A stretch of 34,653 bases of DNA. It comes from Porphyromonas sp. oral taxon 278 str. W7784 (GTDB taxonomy: Bacteria > Bacteroidota > Bacteroidia > Bacteroidales > Porphyromonadaceae). This document shows positions 23,777 to 30,986 of this stretch, in pieces. Location of the stretch: the NCBI RefSeq assembly GCF_000467855.2, contig NZ_KI259258.1:381663-416315 (forward strand), in the 5' to 3' direction. Every line of letters begins with the position of its first letter. Position 1 is the first letter of the stretch. The notes under the pieces are model-generated. The model searched no databases, was not told the DNA's origin, and was given only the letters and a program-made list of their open reading frames with translations. Made by a program: the position numbers and the translations under genes.

Positions 23777-24973
23777 CTACCGCTTGATGAGCCCGAAGTA
23801 GGGGGATATGCTGAGGTAAGCCTCGATATAGGAGCTGTTGCTGTGCGTCGAATGGGGGTGCACCCAGACTCCCCCTGAGAGCCCGAGGGTATAGTGCTCC
23901 CTCTCGATGATGCTGTAGCTTGCGCTCCAGGAGAGGTAGCGTGGATGATGGCTGTGGACAGCTGTGCGTCCTGCCCGCCCGAGGCTCTGCACGAAGGGCG
24001 TGCCGAGGACGCTGACGAAGTCCGAGCCATACCAGTAGCCAAGCTCTGTGCGCCAGCGCCTGTATCGGAGGCTGGTCTCGGCATAGATCCCCCAGCCCTT
24101 GTCTAGAGGGTAGTGCTCGCCTCGCTGGCTATAGAGAGCGCCGTAGACGGCAGAGCGAAGGGTCAGCGGGCGCTCTCTGAGCAGGAAGTGATGCTCGTAG
24201 GCAAGGCCGAGGGCAGAGTTGAGCCATGTGTGCACGGTGTCTGCTCGCTCATTGAGCACGCCCCCTCGGTGATGTGCCAGCGCCTGGAGCTGTAGCTCGA
24301 GCTGGGAGCGGGAGGAGAGGGGGAAGGCCTGTCGGGCATGAAGACCGAAGACGAAGGCCTCGGGATGGGTGTCGCCCTTGAAGATGAAGCTCTGCCAGTC
24401 GACCCACGTGTCGAGCTGGGTGTGCTTCCCCTCGTAGCGTATCTGTAGACCCGTCTCGGGGTCAGCGGTGAGGTTGAGTTCGGGGCTGTAGAGCGGGGCG
24501 ATAAGCTCGTGCCTGGCTCCTCCCTCGAGATGCCCTAGGAGGATAGCTAGCCCCCGCACGGGCTGGATGGAGGCACGGAAGAAGGGCAGGACACGAAAGC
24601 GGGTATAGTCCTTCCCATCCCCACGCCAGTAGGGGAGGTCTTGGTAGGCTAGCGCTGCAGGGTAGCGGGAGGCTCCCCAATAATATTGGTGGTAGAGGCC
24701 GAGACGAAGCTCGATAGGTAGCTCCGTCTTCGGGCTGTAGCCGAGATCCACCTGCAGGCGGTAGCCGGGGAGGGTATAGTCGGCGACGAGGTCCGAAGCA
24801 TATTCGTCATTGCGGAAGAAGCCTTCGGCCGAGAGGCGTAGGGCTAAGACGTCTTGAGTCGTGGAGGGCTGGGTGACGGAGGTCCGCTCCCCTCGGTAGT
24901 AGGTCTGTGCCGAGAGGTGGAAGAGGGTGGAGCTGAGAGCTAGGAAGAGGAAGCTCCATCTGAGGAGAGTCAT
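23777..24973 (-). CDS. Predicted outer-membrane beta-barrel protein, unknown function
   Basis: This 398-residue protein has a signal peptide (about 1-22, ending HLSA) and then a run of alternating hydrophobic and aromatic strands separated by short charged turns, for example YRLQVDLGYSPKTELPIELRLGLYHQYYW and LRYRRWRTELGYWYGSD. The pattern is that of an outer-membrane barrel of perhaps 14-18 strands, or a surface-exposed beta protein. I do not recognise a named family. It is divergent from the TonB-dependent receptor gene, and the shared intergenic region carries repeated motifs, so joint regulation is possible. The other end is convergent with the dismutase gene. Confidence 0.7.
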   Translation of the reverse strand: MTLLRWSFLFLALSSTLFHLSAQTYYRGERTSVTQPSTTQDVLALRLSAEGFFRNDEYASDLVADYTLPGYRLQVDLGYSPKTELPIELRLGLYHQYYWGASRYPAALAYQDLPYWRGDGKDYTRFRVLPFFRASIQPVRGLAILLGHLEGGARHELIAPLYSPELNLTADPETGLQIRYEGKHTQLDTWVDWQSFIFKGDTHPEAFVFGLHARQAFPLSSRSQLELQLQALAHHRGGVLNERADTVHTWLNSALGLAYEHHFLLRERPLTLRSAVYGALYSQRGEHYPLDKGWGIYAETSLRYRRWRTELGYWYGSDFVSVLGTPFVQSLGRAGRTAVHSHHPRYLSWSASYSIIEREHYTLGLSGGVWVHPHSTHSNSSYIEAYLSISPYFGLIKR

Positions 24974-24975
24974 AT

Positions 24976-25092
24976 CGGTCTATTATCGATCAGTTCGTAG
25001 AGCAAAGATAGAGCATATCGCTTGACTCTCGCGAGGTAGGGCAGATGTGTACTACCTCGAGGGGTGGATATGGCGTGTCCGGTCTATTATCG
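24976..25092. promoter_or_regulatory. Divergent regulatory region with 13-bp direct repeat and inverted repeat
   Basis: CGGTCTATTATCG occurs twice in the same orientation, at 24976-24988 just before the minus-strand start codon, and at 25080-25092. Between them CGAGGTAG (25032-25039) and CTACCTCG (25052-25059) form a perfect 8-bp inverted repeat. TATCTTTG on the minus strand (25003-25010) is a plausible -7 box for the barrel gene, but no -33 TTTG is evident. These elements could be binding sites for a regulator shared by the two divergent outer-membrane genes. Confidence 0.45.
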
Positions 25093-25116
25093 GGGGATTT
25101 CTCCCGATGAAAGGGC

Positions 25117-25153
25117 TTTTTATGGAGGAAGGCTTGTGGGGCATTTAACTTTG
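25117..25153 (+). promoter_or_regulatory. Candidate promoter of TonB-dependent receptor
   Basis: TAACTTTG at 25146-25153 fits the -7 consensus TAnnTTTG. At 25117-25121 there is TTTTT instead of TTTG at roughly the -33 position. The leader to the ATG at 25233 would be about 70 nt. Confidence 0.4.
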
Positions 25154-25232
25154 CCCCACCAGAAATACAAGGTCAGCTCCTCTCACCAAGAGGAGTTTCG
25201 ACTAGAACCATTATAATATTCTATCCTACGAT

Positions 25233-27512
25233 ATGACCCTTCGCTTACCCTCTTTGATGGTCTTGGCTTCTCTAGCCCTTCCTTCGCTCCTCATAGCCGA
25301 AGAGACAGATAGCCTTCGCACTACGGAGATCGACCAAGTCGTCATCCGCTCCTACGTCCCACAGCGCCCCACGGCACCCTCTATAGGGCAGCCCTCCTCG
25401 TTAACCTGGCTCACGGGGCGTGACCTAGCTCAGTATCGCGTGCAGAGTGTCACCGATCTCACCAGTCGAGTGCCAAGTCTCTTCGTCCCTGACTATGGTT
25501 CGAAGCGCAGTGCAGCGATCTACCTCCGTGGGAGTGGCGCCCGTAGTGCGGGGCAGACCATCGGACTCTACGTCGACGGCGTACCTGTGCTCAATAAGTC
25601 GGGCTTCAACTTCGACCTCCCGGGGATCTCGGGTGTCGAAGTCCTGCGTGGACCTCAGGGTACGCTCTACGGGCGTAATGCCATGTCGGGGATCATCAAC
25701 TATTATACCCGTTCGGCCTTTGATCATCCCGGGGGAGAAGCTCGTGTGACCGTCGGCAGTCACCAGCTCCTGCGTGCCTCGGTGGAGCAGGGTGTACACC
25801 TCTCCTCTAAGTTCGGGCTGAGCTACGGCCTCTCAGGGACGACCCGCAGGGGCTACTTCTACAATGAGACTCGCCGAGCCTATCAGGATAGCCTCCGGAT
25901 GCTGGGGGGCTTCGTGAAGCTGGAGTACCGCCCTTCGTCCCAGCTGGAGATGGCTCTGAGCTTCTCAGGGGACTATGTGAGCCAAGGAGGCTTCCCCTAT
26001 CGCACCGATGACCCTGCGACCAAGCAGGCCCTGCCTCTGGCAGCTGATGCCCCCGAGTCCTATGAGCGTCATACCGCTACCCTCCGCTACCTCGTGAGCT
26101 ACAAGTGGGCGAGCGTACAGCTCCAGTCGGCTACGAGCTACCAATACCTCTATGATCGTACACGCATGGATATGGATGCACTCCCTCAGTCGCTCTTCCA
26201 TGTCACCCAGCAGCTCCGTGAGCATGGACTGACCCAGGAGTTCATCCTGAAGAATATCCAGCCAGCGGGCTCTACGGGCTACGACTGGAGTGTCGGCCTC
26301 TTCGGCTACTACGATGCTAAGCGCTCAGAGGCGCCTGTCCACTTCTCCTACGAAGGGCTGAGTACCATCATCAACTCTGGACTCAAGGCTCTCAAGCGTC
26401 GTGCCCCTGGTATGCCTGACCTCGTCTATATCGATCCTACTCGCTCGGACAAGTCCAACCTCAATAGCTTCCGCATGCCCGACTGGGGTGTGGCTCTCTA
26501 TCATGAGAGCGCTCTCCACCTCTCTCCTGCATGGACGATCACAGGCGGTCTACGTCTGGACTACGAGCACCATGCGATCAGCTATCTCTCCAAGGGCTAT
26601 GAACTCGGGGTCGGTATCTCGGGTACGAACCGCCCGCTGGGTGTAGCGAAGCCCGCCCATCTCGAGGGGACACAGTCCGTCGGCTACTGGCATCTGATCC
26701 CCAAGCTCTCTGTCTCCTGGCGCCCCACGGAGCGACTACACGCCTATGCTACCATCACCCGAGGACTGAAGACGGGGGGCTTCAATGAGCAGTCTTTCTC
26801 CGATCTAGTCTCGACGGCGCAGCAGCAGGATCTACAAGCAAGCATCTCTCATAAAGGAGGCTTCGATCCCGCTACCATCCCTTCGCACACGACCTACAAG
26901 CCCGAGCACAGCTGGAGCTATGAGCTAGGGATGCGCTACTCACAGCCACACCTCGGGCTGGATCTCTCTGCCTCGGCCTACCTGATGCAGGTACGGGACC
27001 TCCAGCTGACACGCTTCGTCGCCTCGGGGGCAGGCCGTATGGTGGGCAACGCCGGTGCCTCTCGTACGCTGGGGCTCGAACTTACAGCCTCGAAGAGTCT
27101 CTGGTCTTCGCTCCGAGCACATCTCAGCTATAGCCTCACCGACGCTCGCTTCACTGAGGACGTGAAGACGGCTCCTCGGGGCAACTTCGTCCCCTTCATC
27201 CCCCGCCATACCTACAGCGTGATGCTCTCCCTCCACGAGCCTATCGCTCGGGACTGGAGACTCCTCGGTGAGGTAGAGAGCTCAGGTATCGGTGAGGTCT
27301 ACTGGCGTGAAGATAATTCGGCTAAGGAGCCCCTACAGTCCACCCTCCGAGCTCGCCTAGGTGCTAGCTACCGACGCTATACGCTAGCGGTGTGGGGTGC
27401 GAACCTCCTTGACAACTCCTACATCGTCTTCCAGGCGGCCTCTCCCCTGGGGCGACTCTATCAGACCTCAGCACCTCGTACGCTCGGCCTTGACCTCTCT
27501 GTGAGGATCTAG
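25233..27512 (+). CDS. TonB-dependent outer-membrane receptor, siderophore/heme type
   Basis: A 759-residue TonB-dependent receptor. Signal peptide at about 1-22; possible TonB box TEIDQVVIR at 31-39; plug domain at about 50-165 with YVDGVPV and the classic plug end VEVLRGPQGTLYGRNAMSG; then a 22-strand barrel to the C-terminus. It has no N-terminal carboxypeptidase-like domain and no SusD partner gene, so it is not a SusC glycan porin. It resembles receptors for iron chelates, vitamin B12 or heme; the ligand cannot be set from sequence. It would draw energy from the ExbB-ExbD motor encoded 700 bp downstream. It is divergent from the barrel gene at 23777. Confidence 0.9.
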   Translation: MTLRLPSLMVLASLALPSLLIAEETDSLRTTEIDQVVIRSYVPQRPTAPSIGQPSSLTWLTGRDLAQYRVQSVTDLTSRVPSLFVPDYGSKRSAAIYLRGSGARSAGQTIGLYVDGVPVLNKSGFNFDLPGISGVEVLRGPQGTLYGRNAMSGIINYYTRSAFDHPGGEARVTVGSHQLLRASVEQGVHLSSKFGLSYGLSGTTRRGYFYNETRRAYQDSLRMLGGFVKLEYRPSSQLEMALSFSGDYVSQGGFPYRTDDPATKQALPLAADAPESYERHTATLRYLVSYKWASVQLQSATSYQYLYDRTRMDMDALPQSLFHVTQQLREHGLTQEFILKNIQPAGSTGYDWSVGLFGYYDAKRSEAPVHFSYEGLSTIINSGLKALKRRAPGMPDLVYIDPTRSDKSNLNSFRMPDWGVALYHESALHLSPAWTITGGLRLDYEHHAISYLSKGYELGVGISGTNRPLGVAKPAHLEGTQSVGYWHLIPKLSVSWRPTERLHAYATITRGLKTGGFNEQSFSDLVSTAQQQDLQASISHKGGFDPATIPSHTTYKPEHSWSYELGMRYSQPHLGLDLSASAYLMQVRDLQLTRFVASGAGRMVGNAGASRTLGLELTASKSLWSSLRAHLSYSLTDARFTEDVKTAPRGNFVPFIPRHTYSVMLSLHEPIARDWRLLGEVESSGIGEVYWREDNSAKEPLQSTLRARLGASYRRYTLAVWGANLLDNSYIVFQAASPLGRLYQTSAPRTLGLDLSVRI

Positions 27513-27567
27513 CGGGCTCCGAGCGTCAGAGCAACCCAGAGAACACGACTGCGAAACCCTAAGTCGT

Positions 27568-27605
27568 GCGGTGACTGCCCTCGGGAGAGTCCGGTCACCG
27601 CTTTT
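27568..27605 (+). terminator. Terminator after TonB-dependent receptor
   Basis: GCGGTGAC (27568-27575) pairs perfectly with GTCACCGC (27594-27601), with an 18-nt loop that can pair further, followed by TTTTCTCTT. It is 55 bp past the receptor stop codon. Confidence 0.8.
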
Positions 27606-27675
27606 CTCTTGCTCTCTATGCTTCCCCTCAGTGCTCTCCCATCATGATGTACGCCTCCCCCTTTTGGCACTTCAG

Positions 27676-27769
27676 AGTACCCCATTCATGCCTCCCCGAA
27701 GTACCCCATGAATGGGTCGGTCGGGTGAGGCATGAATGGGTCCCTCTTTCGACCCATGCATGGGGTACT
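27676..27769. repeat. Cluster of alternating inverted arms (cluster 2)
   Basis: Four related units of about 19 bp. AGTACCCCATTCATGCCTC (27676-27694) is inverted at 27727-27740 over 14 bp (GAGGCATGAATGGG). AGTACCCCATGAATGGGTC (27700-27718) is inverted at 27751-27769 with one mismatch. Units are 6-9 bp apart and the pairings interlock, so the region can fold in alternative ways. The second and fourth units are themselves near-palindromes. Layout recalls clusters 1 and 3, with a different sequence. Confidence 0.8.
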
Positions 27770-27963
27770 AGTAGGGGGGATGATCGACTCCGAGTATCTT
27801 GGTATAGGGGTGTCGGTGCGTTATCCTATCAAAGCCCGCCTCGGGCGTATGCTCCCCGAGCTCGGAGGCTCGGATAGATCGACTGAGGGCAGATGAGGAT
27901 GGATCATGGGGGTGAGGGATGCCCGTCCGAGGTCGCTCACAGAGCTTTTACTAGAGACGCGAT

Positions 27964-27995
27964 TTTGTTTTTCGGTTGGAAAAGCTGTATTTTTG
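27964..27995 (+). promoter_or_regulatory. Bacteroidetes-type promoter of the Exb operon
   Basis: TTTG at 27964-27967 and TATTTTTG at 27988-27995 match the -33 (TTTG) and -7 (TAnnTTTG) boxes exactly, with 20 bases between them. Transcription should start near 28002, giving an unusually long leader of about 210 nt before the ATG at 28215. Confidence 0.65.
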
Positions 27996-28214
27996 ATGCC
28001 GAAAGGCCTTATCCTCTACTAGCTGACCTCCCCCAAGGGACTCGCCCGCTGTAGGACGCCACTAGGCTCGGTGAAGATGAGCGCTCAGCTCACACTTCGC
28101 CCCACGGTAGGGTAGTGCTCCCCTCAGGCTGAGCCCCCGACAAGCCTGGATATAATGAAGGAACGAGAAGAAACGAAACAAATAAAACTTACTAACTCAC
28201 AAAAACTATTCGAC

Positions 28215-29066
28215 ATGAAAAAGTTATTCGCAATCGCTGCTTGCGTGGGTCTCCTCTCAGTAGGCATGGCTAATGTAGCCCAGGCTCAGAATGCAGATAG
28301 CACTGCTGCCCCTGCTACCGAACAGGTTGATTCAGCTGCTGCTCAAGCCGCTGACTCATCTGCCGTCGCTGCCGACGTCGCTAGCGATGAGCAAGTAGCC
28401 GGTGAAGAAGCTGCCGCTGAAACCAGCTTCCACCAGGAGCTGAAGACTAAGTTCATCGAAGGGGGTGCTGACTTCATGGCTACCATCGCCATCGCCCTCA
28501 TCCTCGGTCTGGCTATCTGCCTAGAGCGTATCATCTACCTCAACCTCGCTAACGTCAACCCTGACAAGCTCCTCCGTGACATCGAAGCAGCTCTCGTCAA
28601 CGAAGGCAACGTAGAGAAGGCTAAGGAAATCGCTCGCAACACACGTGGTCCGATTGCATCTATCGCCTATCAGGCTCTGCTCCGTGCTGACCAGGGTATC
28701 GACATCGCAGAGAAGTCTGTCGTCTCCTATGGTGGTGTACAGGGTGGTCTCCTCGAAAAGAACCTCTCTTGGATCTCGCTCTTCATCGCTATGGCTCCTT
28801 CGCTCGGGTTCCTTGGTACGGTCGTAGGGATGGTCCAGGCATTCGACAACATCGAAAAGGTAGGGGATATCAGCCCAACGGTCGTCGCTGGTGGTATGAA
28901 GGTCGCTCTGATCACGACCATCGGTGGTCTTATCGTAGCTCTGATCCTTCAGGTCTTCTATAACTATATCCTCTCTCTCGTCGAAGGTATCCTCAACCGC
29001 ATGGAAGATGCCTCCATCACGCTGCTTGACTTCATCGTCAAGTACGACGTCAAGAAGAACAAGTAA
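28215..29066 (+). CDS. exbB: ExbB/TolQ-family proton channel with N-terminal extension
   Basis: A 283-residue MotA/TolQ/ExbB proton-channel protein. The frame opens at 28155, but the ATG at 28215 starts a proper signal peptide (MKKLFAIAACVGLLSVGMAN, cleavage near 25). A periplasmic Ala/Asp/Glu/Ser-rich stretch follows (about 26-80). The core has helix 1 at 86-107, and helices 2 and 3 at 186-212 (APSLGFLGTVVGMVQAF) and 228-253, the conserved pore segments. With ExbD it converts proton flow into the force that TonB passes to outer-membrane receptors. It is first in an operon with a small membrane protein and two exbD genes; no tonB gene lies in the window. Confidence 0.9.
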   Translation: MKKLFAIAACVGLLSVGMANVAQAQNADSTAAPATEQVDSAAAQAADSSAVAADVASDEQVAGEEAAAETSFHQELKTKFIEGGADFMATIAIALILGLAICLERIIYLNLANVNPDKLLRDIEAALVNEGNVEKAKEIARNTRGPIASIAYQALLRADQGIDIAEKSVVSYGGVQGGLLEKNLSWISLFIAMAPSLGFLGTVVGMVQAFDNIEKVGDISPTVVAGGMKVALITTIGGLIVALILQVFYNYILSLVEGILNRMEDASITLLDFIVKYDVKKNK

Positions 29067-29095
29067 TCCTTACCCTGTAGTACAATAATAAAGAC

Positions 29096-29572
29096 ATGGC
29101 TGTAACAAAGATACGTAAGGTATCCAGCACGACTTTATTAGTCCTCACAGTCGTCAGCGTACTGATCTTCATCCTCTTCTTCGCCGGAGGGGCTGAGCTC
29201 GACGCTAAGGGCAATAAGGACTATGCGTTCACGGGTATCTTACTTTACTGGACCTATTTCCTCTTCCTCGTCACGATCGTGGCGACGATCTACTTCGCTC
29301 TACGTAATATCGTATCGGCCTTCCAGACGAACTCTCGCCGGGCAATGCTCTCGATCGGTAGCCTCGTAGCCTTCGTAGTCCTCCTCGGTATCACCTACGC
29401 TATCGGCGACGGTGAGCCTATCAAGGGCCTCAACGAAGCTTCGCAGTCCTACAACACGAGTGGCTGGCTGAAGGTCACCGATATGTGGCTCTACTCCATC
29501 TATGTCCTCTTCATCGCCACCATCGGTGCTGCGATCTGGGGCGGTGTGTCCAAGCGACTCCTGAGCAAGTAA
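29096..29572 (+). CDS. Small membrane protein of the Exb operon, unknown function
   Basis: A 158-residue integral membrane protein with four predicted helices, at about 13-30, 47-68 (LYWTYFLFLVTIVATIYFAL), 84-102 and 131-150. Between helices 3 and 4 is a soluble loop of about 28 residues (GDGEPIKGLNEASQSYNTSG). I do not recognise a named domain. It lies 29 bp after exbB and 37 bp before the first exbD, so it is probably made with the motor and may be an accessory or stabilising subunit. Position in the operon is the only evidence for that role. Confidence 0.8.
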   Translation: MAVTKIRKVSSTTLLVLTVVSVLIFILFFAGGAELDAKGNKDYAFTGILLYWTYFLFLVTIVATIYFALRNIVSAFQTNSRRAMLSIGSLVAFVVLLGITYAIGDGEPIKGLNEASQSYNTSGWLKVTDMWLYSIYVLFIATIGAAIWGGVSKRLLSK

Positions 29573-29609
29573 GACGTTGTAATCAGTAACGAATAGAACA
29601 AAAAGCATT

Positions 29610-30224
29610 ATGGCTACGAAAAGAAAGACTCCAGGTATCAACGGATCGTCCTCGGCCGATATCGCTTTTATGTTGCTTATCTTCTTCTTGATTACAACTT
29701 CAATGGATACTGATAAGGGGCTTAAGAGGCGTCTGCCTCCTATGGCTCCAAAGCAACAAAAGCAGCAGGAGATCGAGATCAATGACCGCAATATCATGCG
29801 TCTCTTGGTCAACCGAGCTGACGAAATCGTGATCTCACGCAAGGATGCCTCTGGTGTAGACCAGCTCATCCCTGTAAAGCTAGAGCAGCTCAAGGACTAT
29901 GCTGTCGAGTTCATCATGAACCCCAACAATAAGCCCTTCCTGCCTGAGCTTGAGCGTCGTGAGATCGAAGGGCTGGGTGAGCGCACTGTCGTCACTACTG
30001 GGTACGCTATCTCCATCAAGAATGAGGTAGAGACCAGCTACCAGCAGTACGTCAATGTGCAGAATGAGCTGATCAAGGCTTACAACGAGGTATGGGATAC
30101 CTTCGCTCGTCAGGCCTTCGGTAAGCCTTTCGAAGCGCTGACCCCTTCGCAGAAGAAGTCCGTCACGGATGCATATCCTATGCACATCTCTGAGATGGCT
30201 CTCTCTAACCTTGCAAAGAAGTAA
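29610..30224 (+). CDS. exbD: ExbD/TolR-family motor protein 1
   Basis: A 204-residue ExbD-family protein: short basic cytoplasmic N-terminus, one transmembrane helix (about 16-32) and a periplasmic domain. The helix contains D17 in SSADIAFMLLIFF, the proton-binding Asp essential in E. coli ExbD. It is longer than E. coli ExbD (141 residues) because the periplasmic part has an added helical region around 125-204. It should form the rotor or stator core with ExbB. It lies 6 bp before a second, different exbD; paired ExbD subunits are common in Bacteroidetes. Confidence 0.9.
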   Translation: MATKRKTPGINGSSSADIAFMLLIFFLITTSMDTDKGLKRRLPPMAPKQQKQQEIEINDRNIMRLLVNRADEIVISRKDASGVDQLIPVKLEQLKDYAVEFIMNPNNKPFLPELERREIEGLGERTVVTTGYAISIKNEVETSYQQYVNVQNELIKAYNEVWDTFARQAFGKPFEALTPSQKKSVTDAYPMHISEMALSNLAKK

Positions 30225-30230
30225 AAGACA

Positions 30231-30710
30231 ATGGGAAAATTCAGTAAATCAGGTGGGCGTGAGATGCCCGAGCTAAATACGTCGTCCCTCCCTGACTTGG
30301 TTTTCGCCTTCCTCTTCTTCATCATGATGGTCACGACCATCCGTGAGGTTACTCCGAAGGTTAGCTTCAGCGATCTGCCCACGGCTACCGAGCTGACCAA
30401 GCTCGAGGAGAAGTCGCTCGTCACCTTCATCTATGTCGGTAAGCCTAACAAGGAATACCGTGAGATGTACGGGTCGAACTCGGCGATCCAGCTCAACGAC
30501 CAAGTCACTCAGAATCCTACGGCTGTGTACAGCTACATCAAGCAGGCACAGAGTAAGATCAAGGATGCTCGTCGCAATCTCATGCAGGTCTCACTCAAGG
30601 CCGACAAGGAGACGAAGATGAACATCATCTCTCAGATCAAGGAAGAGCTCCGTCGCGCCGACGCACTTAACCTAAGCTACTCGGCACGTAAGCGTAACGA
30701 CAACCGATAG
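30231..30710 (+). CDS. exbD: ExbD/TolR-family motor protein 2
   Basis: A 159-residue ExbD-family protein. Its transmembrane helix (about 20-37) carries D22 in SSLPDLVFAFLFFIMM, matching the essential proton-binding Asp. The periplasmic part ends in a charged helical tail (about 105-159, rich in Lys, Arg and Glu). It differs strongly from the first ExbD, so it is an old paralogue and not a recent duplicate; the two may form a mixed dimer inside the ExbB pentamer. It is the last gene of the operon, and a terminator follows 40 bp later. Confidence 0.9.
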   Translation: MGKFSKSGGREMPELNTSSLPDLVFAFLFFIMMVTTIREVTPKVSFSDLPTATELTKLEEKSLVTFIYVGKPNKEYREMYGSNSAIQLNDQVTQNPTAVYSYIKQAQSKIKDARRNLMQVSLKADKETKMNIISQIKEELRRADALNLSYSARKRNDNR

Positions 30711-30749
30711 TCGTCCGCCCCCTCTCCCTAGTATTTAGATCCCAATGTA

Positions 30750-30799
30750 GAGAGCCCTCTAGCGCACCTCCGTGTGTCTCGGGGGCTCTCTTCTTTTAT
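30750..30799 (+). terminator. Terminator of the Exb operon
   Basis: GAGAGCCC (30750-30757) pairs with GGGCTCTC (30783-30790), with further partial pairing in the 25-nt interior, followed by TTCTTTTAT. It separates the Exb operon from the tricorn-like gene. Confidence 0.75.
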
Positions 30800-30986
30800 C
30801 CGATTCATCCGCCTCTCTCTACCTGCACGATCGCTCACGAGATCCTTCGATCTAGTCTTCCCAGTGAGGAGTGCGCTAGGAGTTCCCTCGGGAGTGACTA
30901 CTTCGGTGGCTTATGGTCTCCGGCTAGTCCTCCACCTTCCCTTAGAGAGGGCGACCTCCGTCTACGATACACATCACACATCGACT

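Larger units (their letters stand above)
27513..28214. other. Long gene-free region before the Exb operon
   Basis: About 700 bp without a credible gene. In order it contains the receptor terminator, a cluster of inverted arms (27676-27769), short palindromes (GCCCG/CGGGC at 27834-27846 and CCGAGCTCGG at 27856-27865), the Exb promoter (27964-27995) and a leader of about 210 nt with several GC-rich hairpin candidates. Short open frames here lack coding character. Confidence 0.6.

Noticed and set aside
27644-27877. 77-codon frame in the region before the Exb operon
   Set aside because: It runs through palindromic cluster 2 and its product is low-quality His/Pro/Arg-rich sequence.
28155-28214. 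20-codon extension of ExbB
   Set aside because: The Met at 28215 begins a typical signal peptide, and the upstream codons are AT-rich leader sequence.
30774-30986. N-terminal extension of the tricorn-like protein
   Set aside because: The first 71 codons overlap the Exb terminator and encode no signal peptide; the Met at 30987 starts a clear one.
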